From contig JAHWKW010000014.1 of NCBI GenBank assembly GCA_019347675.1, positions 1 to 54,012 on the forward strand: a DNA stretch of 54,012 nucleotides, given 5' to 3'. Shown here one piece after another: positions 41,892 to 51,398 of the stretch. How positions within the stretch are numbered: position 1 is the first letter of the stretch; each line of letters opens with the position of its first letter. The notes beneath the pieces are model-generated. The model ran no database searches, was not told where the DNA came from, and was given only the letters and a program-made list of their open reading frames with translations. This DNA is from Actinomycetota bacterium. GTDB taxonomy: Bacteria; Actinomycetota; Nitriliruptoria; Nitriliruptorales; JAHWKO01. The position numbers were made by a program, and so were the translations under genes.

Positions 41892-43208
41892 CTACCGCCG
41901 CTCGGGGACGGTGGCCTCCACCTCCGGCGAGGACGTGAACACGACGTTGCTGATCGTCCCGAAGATGCCCACCGACGGGTCGGTGTTGTGGTACACGCCG
42001 ATGCGCGGCGCGGCGCAGTCACCGAAGACGTTGCACGTGATCCGCCCGGTGAGGCCGTCGTAGTCCCTGGTGGCGTACAGGGCGTCGCGGAGCGCCTGCT
42101 TGTCGATCGTCAGGGTGTCGCCGTCCTGCTCGGCGACCTCCGCGATCTTGTCGAGCAGGAGGTTGGTGGCGTCGTAGGCGTGGGCGTGGAAGGACTGGAT
42201 CGGTTTCTCGCCGAAGTCCCTCTCGTACATCTCGACGAAGTCGTCGTACTGGCCGGACTCGCTCCGGGCCGGCCCCGAGAAGTACATCCCTTCGCTCTCC
42301 GGAATGGTGACGAACGTGTCGGACAGCAACGCGTCCGCGCCCATGAACGTCACGTCATCGAGTTCCGGGTACTCCGTCGCCTGCTGGACGATGAAGTCCG
42401 CTTCCGGCTGGAAGATCGGGAAGAAGAAGATGTCGGGCTTCTCGGCGACGACCTCGGTGAGCACCGGTCGCATGTCCGTGTCGCCCTTGTTGACCGCGGT
42501 CGCCAGCACCACCTCACCGCCGAACTCCTGGAAGAACCGGCCGAACTCGGTCGCCAGCCCCTCGGTGTAGGGGTCGCCGTCGTGGACGGTCGCCGCCGTC
42601 CTGGCGTCAAGCTCCTCGTAGGCGAACTGCGCCGCCCCGTGGCCCTGGAACTCGTCGTTGTGGGCGGTGCGGTAGTACCCCTCCGAGAAGTTCTCCGCCT
42701 GCTCGAGCGTTCCCTCCTCCAGGTAGCCCCTCGCGGTCAGCGACGGAGAGGTGTTCGAGCCGGAGATCAGCACGCCACCCGCTTGGGAGATCACCTGTGA
42801 GGCGGGAACCGCCGCGGTCGAGCAGCTCGTCCCGATCGTCCCGATGATCTGGGGATCCGATACGATCTTCTGGGCGCCGGTCTGGCCGCCTTCGCTCGAG
42901 CAGGCCTCGTCCTCGACCTGGAGCTCGATCGCGTGGCCCAGCAGCCGGCCCTCCCGACGATCGATCGCGATCTTGGAGGCACGGACCTGGTCCTCACCGA
43001 GGTTGGCGTTGTCACCCGAGATCGCCTGGAGCACCGCGATCTTGACCGGCTCGCCGGCTCGGATCGTGATCGTCCCCAGGCCGGCCCCCTGGTCCGTGGG
43101 GGTGGTCGGTGTGGTCTGGACCTCGCCGCCCCCGCCACCGCACGCGACCGCCAACAGCATCATCGCCAAGGCGAGCCCCAACCAGCCCGACGCCTTCCGG
43201 TCCCGCAT
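41892..43208 (-). CDS. livK: Branched-chain amino acid-type ABC substrate-binding lipoprotein LivK
   Basis: A 438-residue exported binding protein of the Leu/Ile/Val (Peripla_BP_6) family. ATG 43208 has GGAGGAGG 7 nt upstream. The signal peptide ends with the lipobox LAVAC at Cys23, followed by a Gly-rich and Thr/Pro linker. Fold signatures are KIAVLQAISGDNANLGEDQV, IIGTIGTSCSTAAVPASQVI and DVTFMGADALLSDTF. It is longer than E. coli LivK (about 370). The ligand may be branched-chain amino acids, urea or other amides; the pocket cannot be assigned by eye. It is the first gene of the livKHMGF operon. Confidence 0.93.
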   Translation of the reverse strand: MRDRKASGWLGLALAMMLLAVACGGGGGEVQTTPTTPTDQGAGLGTITIRAGEPVKIAVLQAISGDNANLGEDQVRASKIAIDRREGRLLGHAIELQVEDEACSSEGGQTGAQKIVSDPQIIGTIGTSCSTAAVPASQVISQAGGVLISGSNTSPSLTARGYLEEGTLEQAENFSEGYYRTAHNDEFQGHGAAQFAYEELDARTAATVHDGDPYTEGLATEFGRFFQEFGGEVVLATAVNKGDTDMRPVLTEVVAEKPDIFFFPIFQPEADFIVQQATEYPELDDVTFMGADALLSDTFVTIPESEGMYFSGPARSESGQYDDFVEMYERDFGEKPIQSFHAHAYDATNLLLDKIAEVAEQDGDTLTIDKQALRDALYATRDYDGLTGRITCNVFGDCAAPRIGVYHNTDPSVGIFGTISNVVFTSSPEVEATVPERR

Positions 43209-43429
43209 GTCGTCGCCTCCTCCGAGGGTCACGGTGGTCACGACAGACCGCCGGACGGCCGACACTACAACGGTCGGAGCGCGCCCGGAAGTACCGCCGC
43301 ACGGCCGGGGGTGCGGCTGCGTGCAGCCGGCCGGGTGCCGGCGACCACGCAGCGCCCCGAGTCGGGTGACGGCGCGGACCTCGAGCGAATAGCGTCGGTG
43401 ACGACGACAGCGCGAGGAGCGGAACCCCC

Positions 43430-44389
43430 ATGGCGGAGCTGATGCGAGCGGTCGTGGCCCAGCAGACGGGCGACGCGGACGTCCTGGCCGTCGACGAGGT
43501 CGACAAGCCCACCCCCGGACCCGGTGAGGTCCTGATCCGCAACCACGCGGCCGGGATCAACCCGGTGGACTGGAAGACCCGGCGGGGCGGTGGCGTGGCC
43601 GGGCAGGTCGGCGAGCCGCCGTGGATCCTGGGGTGGGACGTCGCCGGTGTCGTCGAGGCGGTCGGGCCAGACGTGGCGCAGTTCGCGACCGGCGATGCCG
43701 TGTTCGGGATGGTCCGCTTCCCTGAGCTCGGCCGGGCGTACGCCGAGCACGTCGCCGCCCCCGCCGAGCACCTCGCCTCGAAACCCGCCAGCATCAGCGC
43801 CGTCGAAGCCGCGGCGCTCCCGCTGGTGGCACTGACCGCGTGGCAGGCGCTGTTCGATCACGCTGGCCTGCAACCGGGTGCGACGGTGCTGATCCACGCC
43901 GCTGCCGGGGGCGTCGGCCACGTCGCCGTCCAGCTGGCCAAGTGGAAGGACGCGCGCGTGATCGGGACCTCGTCGCGCCACGCCGACTTCCTGCGGTCGC
44001 TGGGGGTCGACGAGGTGATCGACTACACCAGCACGGACTTCGCCGAGGCCGTCGACGACGTCGACGTGGTGATCGACCCGATCGGTGGCGACACCCTGGT
44101 CCGTTCGCTCGACGTGCTCGTGCCCGAAGGGGTGCTGGTGCGGTTGTCCAGCCTGAGCGACGAGGAACGGCAACTGGCCGATGAGCGGGGGGTGCGGGCC
44201 ACCGGCATGCTGGTCGAACCGGACGGCGAGCAGCTGGCCAGGATCGCTGCGCTCGTCGACGAGGGCGTGCTCGAACCACGCGTGCAGGCCACCTACCGCC
44301 TGGACGAGGCCCCCGACGCGCACCGGGTCAGCGAGGACGGCCACGTGTGCGGGAAGCTGGTTCTGCACGTGCCCGGACCGCGGCGCTAG
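43430..44389 (+). CDS. Medium-chain NADP-dependent oxidoreductase (quinone-reductase type)
   Basis: A 319-residue MDR-superfamily enzyme starting at ATG 43430 with GAGGAG about 10 nt upstream. N-terminal GroES fold (NHAAGINPVDWKTRRGGGVA), the segment ILGWDVAGVVEAVGPD, and the Rossmann loop VLIHAAAGGVGHVAVQLAKW (about residues 151-170) are intact. It lacks the structural-zinc Cys cluster of alcohol dehydrogenases, which favours the quinone-reductase group. A -10 TAGCGT lies at 43390-43395. It resembles the broken oxidoreductase at 6420-7388, but they are not near-identical copies. Confidence 0.9.
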   Translation: MAELMRAVVAQQTGDADVLAVDEVDKPTPGPGEVLIRNHAAGINPVDWKTRRGGGVAGQVGEPPWILGWDVAGVVEAVGPDVAQFATGDAVFGMVRFPELGRAYAEHVAAPAEHLASKPASISAVEAAALPLVALTAWQALFDHAGLQPGATVLIHAAAGGVGHVAVQLAKWKDARVIGTSSRHADFLRSLGVDEVIDYTSTDFAEAVDDVDVVIDPIGGDTLVRSLDVLVPEGVLVRLSSLSDEERQLADERGVRATGMLVEPDGEQLARIAALVDEGVLEPRVQATYRLDEAPDAHRVSEDGHVCGKLVLHVPGPRR

Positions 44390-44493
44390 CCGGCACCCCG
44401 ACGACCGCGGCCCCATCCCCACCGCGGCGTGCAGGTCGCCGCCAAGGTGTCGCACGTCACCGGCATACTTCGTCGCCTGGCGGAGGGCACCGT

Positions 44494-47400
44494 GTGCTGC
44501 ACATCCACCGCGCCGAACGGGCGGACCGGCTGGTCGACGCTCTGGCCGGGGTGATCGCCACGTCCTTGCCGGACCCGATGACGCCCGAGGTCGTGGCGGT
44601 CCCGTCCCGCGGGATCGAACGGTGGCTGGCCCAGGAGCTGTCGACCCGGCTGGGGACCACGGTCGGGCGGCGCGACGGTGTCTGCGCCAACGTCGCGTTC
44701 CCGTTCCCGAGCCGTGTCATGGGCCAGGCCCTGGCCGCCGCCGCCGACCTGCGCCCCGACGAGGACCCGTGGTTTCCCGACCGGCTGGTGTGGCCGCTGC
44801 TCGAGACGGTCGACGCCCACCTGCACGAGGCCTGGCTCACCCCGATCCGCGCCCACCTGCGCGCGGCGACCGGGGACGACGCCACGCCGACACCGGCGCG
44901 CCGGTACGCGGCGGTCCGACACGTCGCCGACCTCTACGACCGCTACGGCGTGCACCGTCCCGAGATGGTCCGCGCCTGGGCGGCCGGACGCGACGTGGAC
45001 GGCTCCAACGCAGCGCTCGACGCAGCCGCCCGCTGGCAGCCGCGGCTGTGGCGCTGCGTCCGTGAACGCCTCGGTGTGCCCAGCCCCGCGGAGCGGCTCC
45101 ACGACGCCGTCGACCAGCTCCGCGACGGCCTGGACGTCCCCGGCTTCCCGCCGCGGCTCGCGCTGTTCGGGCTCACCGCCCTCCCGGCGAGCTACGCCGC
45201 CCTCCTGGCTGCCCTGGCCGCGACCCGCGACGTCCACCTGTTGCTCCTGCACCCCTCCCCGGTCCTGTGGAGCCGGGTCGCGGCCGACGTCGCGGAGGCC
45301 CCACGGCGACGCCGCCGTGTCGACGACCTCACCCGCGACTTGCCCAGCAACCCGTTGCTGGCGTCCTGGGGGCGCGACGCCCGTGAGCTGCAGCTGGTCG
45401 TCACCGGGGCGGCTGGCGCGCACACCGACGACCACCACGCCGTCGACGATCGGCCTGCCAGCCTCCTGGCGCGCATCCAGGCCGACGTCCGTGCCGACCG
45501 GCTCCCGCCCGGAGCGCCGGCCACCGGCCGAGACGACCTCCGTCCGGTCCTCGACCCCCGTGACCGTTCCATCCAGGTGCACGCCTGCCACGGCCGCACC
45601 CGCCAGGTCGAGGTGCTGCGCGACGCGATCCTCCACCTGCTGGCCCAGGACCCGACGCTGGAACCGCGCGACGTCATCGTCACGTGCCCCGACATCGAGA
45701 TCTTCGCTCCGATCGTGCACGCGGTGTTCGGGGCGCGGGCCGTGACCGACAGCGGCCCCGCCGGCGACCTGCCCGACCTCAGGGTGCGTCTGGCCGACCG
45801 CTCGATCCGCCAGACCAACCCGGTGATGCGCGTCGTCGCCGAGCTGCTGGAGCTGGCCCAAGGGCGGCTGACGGCCTCGCAGGTGCTCGACCTGGCGTCC
45901 CGCGAGCCGGTCCGTCGCCGCTTCGGCTTCGATGACGATGACCTGCAGCAGCTCGAGACCTGGGTCGCCGACGCCCGCATCCGTTGGGGGCTCGATGGCG
46001 ACCACCGGGCCAGGTTCGGCCTGCACGACGTCGCGGCGAACACGTGGCGGGCCGGCATCGACCGCCTCCTGCTGGGTGTCACCATGGCCGACGAGGACCA
46101 GCACCTGGTCGGCGGAACCGTCCCGCTCGACGACGTCGAGGCATCCCAGGTCGACCTCGCCGGCCGTTTCGCCGAGCTCATCGACCGGCTCGCGGCGACC
46201 CGTGACGCACTCGCCGGCCCCCACACCGTGGCCGGGTGGCGGGCCGCCATCGCGGAGGCGTCCGCGCTGCTCACCGTCACCGCCGAACGCGAACGGTGGC
46301 AGACCGTGCAGGTGCACCGTCTCCTCGACGAGGTCGTCTCCGAAGCCACCCACCACGGGGCCACCAGCCCGGTTCCGCTGACGTTGCACGAGATCCGCAC
46401 GCTCCTGGCGGGTCGTCTCCGCGGGCGCCCCACCCGCGCCAACCACCGCACCGGTGACCTCACCGTGTGCACGCTCGTGCCGATGCGGTCGGTCCCTCAC
46501 CGGGTGATGTGCCTGCTGGGTATGGACGACGGGGCGTTCCCGCGCCGGACCGCGCCCGACGGTGACGACCTGGTCGCACGCGACCCGCACGTCGGCGACC
46601 GCGACCCACGCACCGAGGACCGCCAGCTGCTCCTGGATGCGCTCCTGGCCGCGACCGACACGCTGGTCGTGACCTACACCGGCCGGGACGAACGCAGCAA
46701 CCAGGAGCAGCCTCCGGCCGTCCCGATCGGGGAGCTGCTCGACGTGATCGACCGGACCGTCCGCGCCGGCGCGCCCCGCGTCGGAGGCGACGAGGAACCG
46801 GCCCGCGACCAGGTCGTGATCGACCACCCGCTACAGCCCTTCGACGCCCGCAACTTCCACTCCGGCCAGCTCCTGGCCGATGGGCCGTGGGGCTTCGACC
46901 GCAACGCCCTGGCCGGGGCCCGCGTCCGCGCGGCCGGCCAGACCCACGACGCCCCGTTCCTGCCCACACCGCTGGCTGAGGTCGACGCCGAGGACGTCAT
47001 CGACCTCGGCGAGATCGTGGACTTCCTGCAGCACCCGGTGAAGGCGTTCCTGCGTCGGCGTCTGGGGGTGACCCTCCCCGGACAGAACGAGGCCGTCTCC
47101 GACGCCATCCCGGTGGAGCTGGCCGGTCTCGAGCGGCACGCGGTCGGTGAGGGGCTGCTGACCGCACGCCTGGCAGGAGCGAGCGTCGAGCGGTGGGTGC
47201 GGGTCGAGCGCGCACGCGGCACCCTCCCGCCCGGGGGACTCGCCGACCCCCTCCTGGACGAGATCACCACCACCGTCGACGCGCTGGTCGCCTGCGCCAG
47301 CGACCACGCCGACCTCGGCGCCCCGCGCGAGAGCATCGAGGTCGCGCTCGACCTGCCCGCCGGACGGACCGTGACCGGAACGGTTCCCGACGTCGCCGGC

Positions 47401-47967
47401 GAGGTGATCCTGGTGGTGCAGTACTCACGGGTCGCGCCCAAGCACCGGCTGGCCGCCTGGGCACGGCTGGTCGCCGCCACGGCGGCGCAACCCGACCGGG
47501 CCCTGCGCGCCGTCACGGTGGGGCGCTGCCGCACCCCACGCAAGCGGGCCGAGGTGACCGTGGCGTGCCTGGGACCGCTGGGCGCCACCGCCGCCGAGCG
47601 ACAACGCACGGCCCGTGCCCAGCTGATCCGCCTCGTGGACCTCTACCTGCGGAGCCGACGCGAACCACTCCCCATCTACTGCGACACCTCCGCGGTGTAC
47701 GCCGAGGCCGTCGACGGTGACCATGACCCGGCCGCCGCCGCACACGACGCGTGGACGACCGAGTGGACCCACGCGCGCGAGGACCGCGACCCCCACCACG
47801 TCCTCGTCCTCGGCGGCGTCGTCGGGTTCGACCATGTGCTCGGTGCGGTGGCGCGCGACGACGAGACCGGCGACGGCTGGGCCGCCGACGAGACGTCACG
47901 CTTCGGCCGCTACGCCCGACGGTTGTGGGAGCCGCTCATCGCCTTCGAGGAGTGCCACGACCGATGA
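44494..47967 (+). CDS. recC: Exodeoxyribonuclease V subunit gamma (RecC)
   Basis: A 1157-residue subunit of the RecBCD helicase-nuclease, which processes double-strand breaks for recombination and degrades foreign linear DNA. GTG 44494 has GGAGGG 6 nt upstream. RecC-specific parts include the start LHIHRAERADRLVDALA, VVAVPSRGIERWLAQELSTR, RFGFDDDDLQQLETWVADA and VCTLVPMRSVPHRVMCLLGM (inactivated helicase core) plus the C-terminal inactivated nuclease-like domain. Such degeneration is normal: RecC serves as scaffold and recognises chi. The stop overlaps the recB start by four bases. Confidence 0.95.
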   Translation: MLHIHRAERADRLVDALAGVIATSLPDPMTPEVVAVPSRGIERWLAQELSTRLGTTVGRRDGVCANVAFPFPSRVMGQALAAAADLRPDEDPWFPDRLVWPLLETVDAHLHEAWLTPIRAHLRAATGDDATPTPARRYAAVRHVADLYDRYGVHRPEMVRAWAAGRDVDGSNAALDAAARWQPRLWRCVRERLGVPSPAERLHDAVDQLRDGLDVPGFPPRLALFGLTALPASYAALLAALAATRDVHLLLLHPSPVLWSRVAADVAEAPRRRRRVDDLTRDLPSNPLLASWGRDARELQLVVTGAAGAHTDDHHAVDDRPASLLARIQADVRADRLPPGAPATGRDDLRPVLDPRDRSIQVHACHGRTRQVEVLRDAILHLLAQDPTLEPRDVIVTCPDIEIFAPIVHAVFGARAVTDSGPAGDLPDLRVRLADRSIRQTNPVMRVVAELLELAQGRLTASQVLDLASREPVRRRFGFDDDDLQQLETWVADARIRWGLDGDHRARFGLHDVAANTWRAGIDRLLLGVTMADEDQHLVGGTVPLDDVEASQVDLAGRFAELIDRLAATRDALAGPHTVAGWRAAIAEASALLTVTAERERWQTVQVHRLLDEVVSEATHHGATSPVPLTLHEIRTLLAGRLRGRPTRANHRTGDLTVCTLVPMRSVPHRVMCLLGMDDGAFPRRTAPDGDDLVARDPHVGDRDPRTEDRQLLLDALLAATDTLVVTYTGRDERSNQEQPPAVPIGELLDVIDRTVRAGAPRVGGDEEPARDQVVIDHPLQPFDARNFHSGQLLADGPWGFDRNALAGARVRAAGQTHDAPFLPTPLAEVDAEDVIDLGEIVDFLQHPVKAFLRRRLGVTLPGQNEAVSDAIPVELAGLERHAVGEGLLTARLAGASVERWVRVERARGTLPPGGLADPLLDEITTTVDALVACASDHADLGAPRESIEVALDLPAGRTVTGTVPDVAGEVILVVQYSRVAPKHRLAAWARLVAATAAQPDRALRAVTVGRCRTPRKRAEVTVACLGPLGATAAERQRTARAQLIRLVDLYLRSRREPLPIYCDTSAVYAEAVDGDHDPAAAAHDAWTTEWTHAREDRDPHHVLVLGGVVGFDHVLGAVARDDETGDGWAADETSRFGRYARRLWEPLIAFEECHDR

Positions 47968-50900
47968 GCCCCACGGCGACCACCACGATCCACCACTTCG
48001 ACCCCGCGGGGCGGCTTCCGACCGGCACGGTGGTGCTGGAGGCCAGCGCCGGGACCGGGAAGACCCACACGATGGCGGGTCTCGTGGCGCGGTACGTGGC
48101 CGAGGAGTACCGGCTGCCCGAGCTGCTGGTGGTGACGTTCACGCGGGCGGCCACCGCTGAGCTCCGCGACCGCGTCCGTCGACGCCTGGTCAGCGTCGCT
48201 GACCACCTCGAGCACGTCCTGGCAGGATCCGATCCAGACCGCACCGACGACCGGGTCGCCGCGCTACTGGGTGCCGGCGGCCGCGCGCAGGTCGCCGAAC
48301 GGCGCCGGCGGCTGCTCGTCGCGCTCGGCGAGTTCGACGCGGCGACGATCGCGACCATCCACGGCTTCTGCCAGCACGTCCTTCACGGCGTCGGGCTCGC
48401 CGCAGACGTCGACCGCGACGCCACGCTGGTCGACGACCAGGGTGACCTGGTCGAGGCCGTGGTCGACGACGTGATGGTGAGACGCTTCCACCGCACCGTC
48501 GGGGAGCCGCCCGTCTCGCGCCGCGATCTGTCGGCGATCGCTGCGGCGGTGGTCGCCAACTGCGACGCCACGATCGTCCCCGAGCGGCCTGCCGACCGCA
48601 CGGCCGCGCTCCGCGTCGAGCTCGCCCGGGCGGTCCGCACCGAGGTCGTCGACCGCAAGCGGGCTGCCGGTCAACTGTCGTACGACGACCTGCTGGCGCG
48701 GCTGGCCCAGACCCTGGGCGACCCTCATCGCGGACCCGCCGCGCGACGCCGGCTGCGTGCCCAGTACCGCATCGCCCTGGTCGACGAGTTCCAGGACACC
48801 GACCCGGTGCAGTGGGACATCCTGTCGTCGGCCTTCGGTGGGGCGAGCGACGGGTGCGGCCTGATCCTGATCGGCGACCCCAAGCAGGCGATCTACCGCT
48901 TCCGTGGCGCGGACGTCCACTCCTACCTGACCGCGGCGACGCGGGCCCCCACCCGGTCCACCCTTGACGTCAACTGGCGATCCGATGGCGGCCTGCTCCA
49001 CGCCTACAACCTGCTGTTCCGCGGCGCCGCGCTGGGCCATCCCGGCATCGCCTACCGCGCCGTCAAGGCCACCGACGGTCTCCGCTCCCCGCGCCTGGTC
49101 GGCAGCCCCTCCGACGCGCCTCTCCGGATCCGGTTCGTCGCCCGCCACCCGGGCCTGCGCACCACCCGGTGGGGGGCCGTCCAGGCGGCTGCCGCACGCA
49201 GGCACATCGCCGCCGATCTGGCCGCCGACGTCGTCGGCCTGCTCGCGTCCGGGGCGCAGGTGATCAGCCGCGGCGCCGACGGTCGCGAACGCAGCCGTGC
49301 CAGCATCCGCCCCGCCGACATCGCGGTCCTGGTGCCCCGCAACGTCGAGGCGGCGTTGGTGCAACGCAGCCTGCGTGCCGTCGGTGTCCCGGCGGTGATC
49401 AACGGTGTCGGGAGCGTGTTCGCCACCCCAGCCGCCACCGACTGGCTCCGGCTCCTCGAGGCGCTGGAGCGGCCGGCCTCGCCCACCCGCACCCGCGCGG
49501 CGGCGCTGACGGCGTTCGTGGGCTGGAACGGCCAGGACGTGGCCGCCACGGTCGACCAACCCGACCGGCTCGTGGACGTCCACCTGTGGCTGCACCGGTG
49601 GGCCGCGATCCTCCGCCACCACAGCGTGGCGTCGCTGCTGCAGACGCTGACCGTCCACCAGCGCCTACCGGAGCGTCTCCTGGCCCGCGAAGCCGGCGAG
49701 CGCCTGCTCACCGACATCCACCACATCGGCGAGCTGTTGCACGCGGCGGCGACCGCCGAGGAGCTCGGCGTCACCGCCCTGACCAACTGGCTGCGCGCGC
49801 GCATCGCCGAGGCCGGCGACGACCTCGACGCCGAGGAGCGGGCCCGCCGCCTGGAGTCCGACGCCGAAGCGGTCCAGGTCGTGACCATCCACCGCAGCAA
49901 GGGCCAGGAGTTCCCGGTGGTCTACTGCCCCTTCCTGTGGTCGTCGCGGCCCGTCGACACCAACGTCCCGGTGTTCCACGACCCGGACACCGGACCGGGC
50001 CGGATCGTCGACGTCGGCGGGGACAGCGCCCCGGACTTCGATCACCACCAGCGCCTCGCGGAACGCGAGCAGAAGGGCGAGGACCTGCGGATGCTGTACG
50101 TGGCCCTGACCCGGGCACGTCACCAGGCCGTGGTGTGGTGGGCCCCGGCCGCACGCGGCCAGGACTCAGCGGTGGCACGGGTGCTGTTCTGCCGCTCCCG
50201 CGACGGGCGCGTGCTCAGCCAGGGCCGGGCATCCCTGCCGAGCGACGCGGATGCGCAACGGCGACTGGAGGAGCTGGCCGCACGCGCCGGTGGCACGATC
50301 GCGATCGAAGCCACCCCACCCGACCCGCCGACGGAGGCCTGGACGGCCGCACCCGCGACGGGCCGGGCGCTGGCCGCGGCCACGTTCGACCGCAGCCTGG
50401 ATCGCACGTGGCAGCGGACCTCGTATACGGCCCTCATCGCCGCGCGCGACGACACGCTGGTGACCAGCGAACCCGACGAGCACGTCGTCGATGACGAACC
50501 GTCGCTGACCACGGCAGCTGCCGCGGTCGCGGGCGGAGTCCGCGAGGACCGCCGGCTACGTTCGGTCGTGTCACCGCTCGTCGGCCTGCCGGGCGGGGCG
50601 GATATCGGCACGTTCGTCCACGCCGTCCTGGAACACACCGACTTCGCGGCCGACGACCTCGACCGTGAGCTCGCCGCGCAGGTGGCGGTGCAGCTCACGC
50701 GACGCTCGGTCGACGTCGGCGACCAGGCGGCACTGGTCGCCGGGCTGCGGCGGGTGATCGAGACCCCGCTCGGCGCGCTGGTCGGCGACGTTCGCCTCCG
50801 CGACGTGACCCGCGCCGACCGCCTCGACGAGGTCGCCTTCGAGCTCCCGCTGGTCGCAGCGACCTCCCCCAGCGCCGACCTGGCGGTTGCCGCGATCGGG

Positions 50901-51398
50901 GAGCTGCTGGCCACCTGGCTCGCAGACGATGGTCCGCTGGCCGAGTACCCGGCTCAGCTGGACGATCCCGCCTTCCGCCGCAACGTCCGCGGGTACCTGA
51001 CCGGCTCGATCGATCTGGTTCTCCGCGTGCGCGGTCCCGGCGGCACACCGCGGTTCGTGGTCGTGGACCACAAGACCAACCGCCTCGGTGACGGCGACGG
51101 ACGGCTCACCGCCTGGCATTACCGACCGGCCGCGCTGGCCGACGCGATGGCGCGCGGCCACTACCCGTTGCAGGCGCTGCTCTACAGCGTCGCGCTGCAC
51201 CGCTACCTGCGCTGGCGTCTGGACGGGTACCGGCCCGACAGCCACCTGGGCGGGGTGCTGTACCTGTTCGTGCGCGGGATGACCGGAGCGGACGTCCCCC
51301 GGGTCGGCGGCCAACCTTGCGGGGTGTTCCCCTGGCGGCCGCCTGCGTCGCTGATCGAGGCGGTCAGCGACCTGCTCGACCGCGGGAAGACCGCGTGA
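47964..51398 (+). CDS. recB: Exodeoxyribonuclease V subunit beta (RecB)
   Basis: A 1144-residue SF1A 3'-5' helicase with C-terminal nuclease. ATG 47964 overlaps the recC stop (ATGA). Motif I is LEASAGTGKTHTMAGLVARY, motif Ia VVTFTRAATAELRDRVRRRL, motif II IALVDEFQDTDPVQWDILSS, motif III LILIGDPKQAIYRFRGADVH, motif V VVTIHRSKGQEFPVVYCPFL and motif VI LYVALTRARHQAVVWW. The nuclease domain carries FVHAVLEHTDF, GSIDLVLRV and VVVDHKTNRLGDGD, so the metal-binding His, Asp and Lys are present and it should be active. Confidence 0.97.
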   Translation: MSPTATTTIHHFDPAGRLPTGTVVLEASAGTGKTHTMAGLVARYVAEEYRLPELLVVTFTRAATAELRDRVRRRLVSVADHLEHVLAGSDPDRTDDRVAALLGAGGRAQVAERRRRLLVALGEFDAATIATIHGFCQHVLHGVGLAADVDRDATLVDDQGDLVEAVVDDVMVRRFHRTVGEPPVSRRDLSAIAAAVVANCDATIVPERPADRTAALRVELARAVRTEVVDRKRAAGQLSYDDLLARLAQTLGDPHRGPAARRRLRAQYRIALVDEFQDTDPVQWDILSSAFGGASDGCGLILIGDPKQAIYRFRGADVHSYLTAATRAPTRSTLDVNWRSDGGLLHAYNLLFRGAALGHPGIAYRAVKATDGLRSPRLVGSPSDAPLRIRFVARHPGLRTTRWGAVQAAAARRHIAADLAADVVGLLASGAQVISRGADGRERSRASIRPADIAVLVPRNVEAALVQRSLRAVGVPAVINGVGSVFATPAATDWLRLLEALERPASPTRTRAAALTAFVGWNGQDVAATVDQPDRLVDVHLWLHRWAAILRHHSVASLLQTLTVHQRLPERLLAREAGERLLTDIHHIGELLHAAATAEELGVTALTNWLRARIAEAGDDLDAEERARRLESDAEAVQVVTIHRSKGQEFPVVYCPFLWSSRPVDTNVPVFHDPDTGPGRIVDVGGDSAPDFDHHQRLAEREQKGEDLRMLYVALTRARHQAVVWWAPAARGQDSAVARVLFCRSRDGRVLSQGRASLPSDADAQRRLEELAARAGGTIAIEATPPDPPTEAWTAAPATGRALAAATFDRSLDRTWQRTSYTALIAARDDTLVTSEPDEHVVDDEPSLTTAAAAVAGGVREDRRLRSVVSPLVGLPGGADIGTFVHAVLEHTDFAADDLDRELAAQVAVQLTRRSVDVGDQAALVAGLRRVIETPLGALVGDVRLRDVTRADRLDEVAFELPLVAATSPSADLAVAAIGELLATWLADDGPLAEYPAQLDDPAFRRNVRGYLTGSIDLVLRVRGPGGTPRFVVVDHKTNRLGDGDGRLTAWHYRPAALADAMARGHYPLQALLYSVALHRYLRWRLDGYRPDSHLGGVLYLFVRGMTGADVPRVGGQPCGVFPWRPPASLIEAVSDLLDRGKTA